Part shown: positions 63,170 through 64,000 of the stretch, in pieces
How positions within the stretch are numbered: position 1 is the stretch's first letter
Layout: each line of letters begins with the position of its first letter
DNA from: Galeruca laticollis
Taxonomy: Eukaryota; Arthropoda; Insecta; Coleoptera; Chrysomelidae
Reading direction: 5' to 3'
Assembly: GCA_963921935.1 (NCBI GenBank)
Contig: OY998178.1
Coordinates: 51,576,951 to 51,640,950 of the forward strand
Length of the DNA: 64,000 nt
Made by a program: the position numbers and the translations under genes
Notes under the pieces: generated by a model
Told to the model about the DNA's origin: nothing
The model's input: only the letters and a program-made list of their open reading frames with translations
Database searches by the model: none

Positions 63170-63400
63170 ATTAAAGTATAAGTGGATAAAGAGGTCTTTC
63201 GAACACGCGCGATTTTTCGAGCACGACTGCGCAGCCGGAGTGCTCGAAATAAAGGAAGTGTTTGAAAGACCAGTTAACCACGAATACTTTACGCTATTTT
63301 TTTTATTGGTGCACTTTGAAATCATAAAATATTATTATTATATTATCACTACAAAAAAATGGAAGTCCGTCTTCGATGCCCAGCCAAGTTTCGTGAAAGT
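63170..63400. repeat. Hairpin GGTCTTTCGAACAC...GTGTTTGAAAGACC plus GCCCAGCCAAGTTTC box
   Basis: The arms at 63194-63207 and 63258-63271 pair; inner CGAGCAC and GTGCTCG extend the hairpin, and outer AAAGTAT and ATACTTT border it. The downstream box CGTCTTCGATGCCCAGCC (63368-63385) matches the tandem units at 55073-55178, so this is a second copy of the same unclassified repeat. Confidence 0.6.
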
Positions 63401-64000
63401 CAAATAGTATTTATTTTTATTTGACGTTACGAGGTACTGCTGTCAGATCAATAATCAAAAAGTTTCTTTATTTGTATTTAAAAGGATACAAAATATATAA
63501 ATGAATATATAAATAAATTTTGCAGAAAAAACCAAATAAGACATTGGTCCCAGTGAAAATATACAATTTAAAAACTAATAAGAAAAGTTGTCATTGGTAC
63601 TAACGTTTCTCAAGGCATCAATAAAAAAAATACATTTTAGATCACTGACCTATTTATTATTTATAATCGCAGCCTTATTATAAGTAGAGGTAAAAGCAGC
63701 AGATGCTATAATTGGGTAAACTAGTGAGTTTAGTACTTACTTTAAGATTCGTCTTCCTAAAACTCACGCTTTTTAAAACGAACGAATGATATAAAGTGAA
63801 TTAAAAGGGACGCGGGGGAATACTTCGGTATTATAGGTTATGGTTGGCGGTGGCGGCACTTGATCTTCGACGTCACCTGTCACGTATTCGCAATGATACG
63901 GTTTCAAAGGCGCGTTCTGGGTGTGCTCTAGTGATCAAAGTGAAATACATTGTTGTATTGTCAGGTTCAAAAACTTGTACAATATATTTAAAAAAAGATT
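63401..64000. other. non-coding stretch; possible promoter-like end
   Basis: 63840-63950 is more GC-rich than its surroundings (GGCGGTGGCGGCACTTGATC) and could be a promoter or 5' UTR of a gene beyond the window, but no start codon with an open exon supports this. Confidence 0.25.

Overview
This is AT-rich eukaryotic nuclear DNA from an arthropod, almost certainly an insect with a large, transposon-rich genome. A beetle or hemipteran would fit, but the sequence does not settle the order. The reasons are spliced genes with GT/AG borders, AATAAA poly(A) signals, an insect-type U1A/U2B'' (snf) exon, an ORP10/11-like oxysterol-binding-protein gene, and TE families common in insects (BEL/Pao, Gypsy, Jockey, piggyBac, hAT, PIF/Harbinger, Tc1/mariner, Ginger2-like, MITEs). 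I saw no prokaryotic operons, tRNA, rRNA or CRISPR arrays.

Host genes are few. The terminal exon of snf/U1A lies on + at 8912-9071. Three exons of an ORP10/11-like PH-domain protein lie on - at 49243-45592. A decayed THAP-domain gene lies on + at 57036-58091. Everything else recognisable is mobile DNA.

Layout. 1-8.9 kb: a broken Tc1/mariner transposase, a small TIR element with a MADF remnant, and a foldback element made of ~160-bp tandem units (3917-8834) split by a 3-kb insertion. 8.9-10.3 kb: snf last exon and flank. 10.3-14 kb: a dead piggyBac carrying a nested inverted-repeat element, then a LINE tail. 15.2-17.1 kb: a Jockey-type LINE fragment. 18.5-34.1 kb: a decayed Gypsy-type LTR retrotransposon holding a BEL/Pao element with a fully open 1733-codon polyprotein, a piggyBac with only three stops in one frame, and a hAT element with 8-bp target duplications in its 3' LTR that itself contains a 0.49-kb palindromic insertion. 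34.4-39.7 kb: a palindromic MITE, a Harbinger remnant, a second dead hAT with a MITE inside, and pogo- and Tc1-like scraps. 40.8-44.2 kb: an inverted duplication around a LINE fragment that is flanked by ~200-bp direct repeats. 45.6-49.2 kb: the ORP gene with a second LINE copy in its intron.

50.2-53.9 kb: an apparently intact PIF/Harbinger transposon with 36-bp perfect TIRs and a 3-bp target duplication. Its two genes, a spliced transposase (+) and a spliced MADF protein (-), are reciprocally interleaved: each has an exon inside an intron of the other. This is the most interesting locus. 54.9-64 kb: hairpin repeats, AT microsatellites, the THAP relic, a Ginger2/KRBA2-like integrase relic with a GA microsatellite in its coding frame, and TA-flanked MITEs.

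All identifications come from reading translated motifs and comparing repeats by eye; no database search or alignment program was run.
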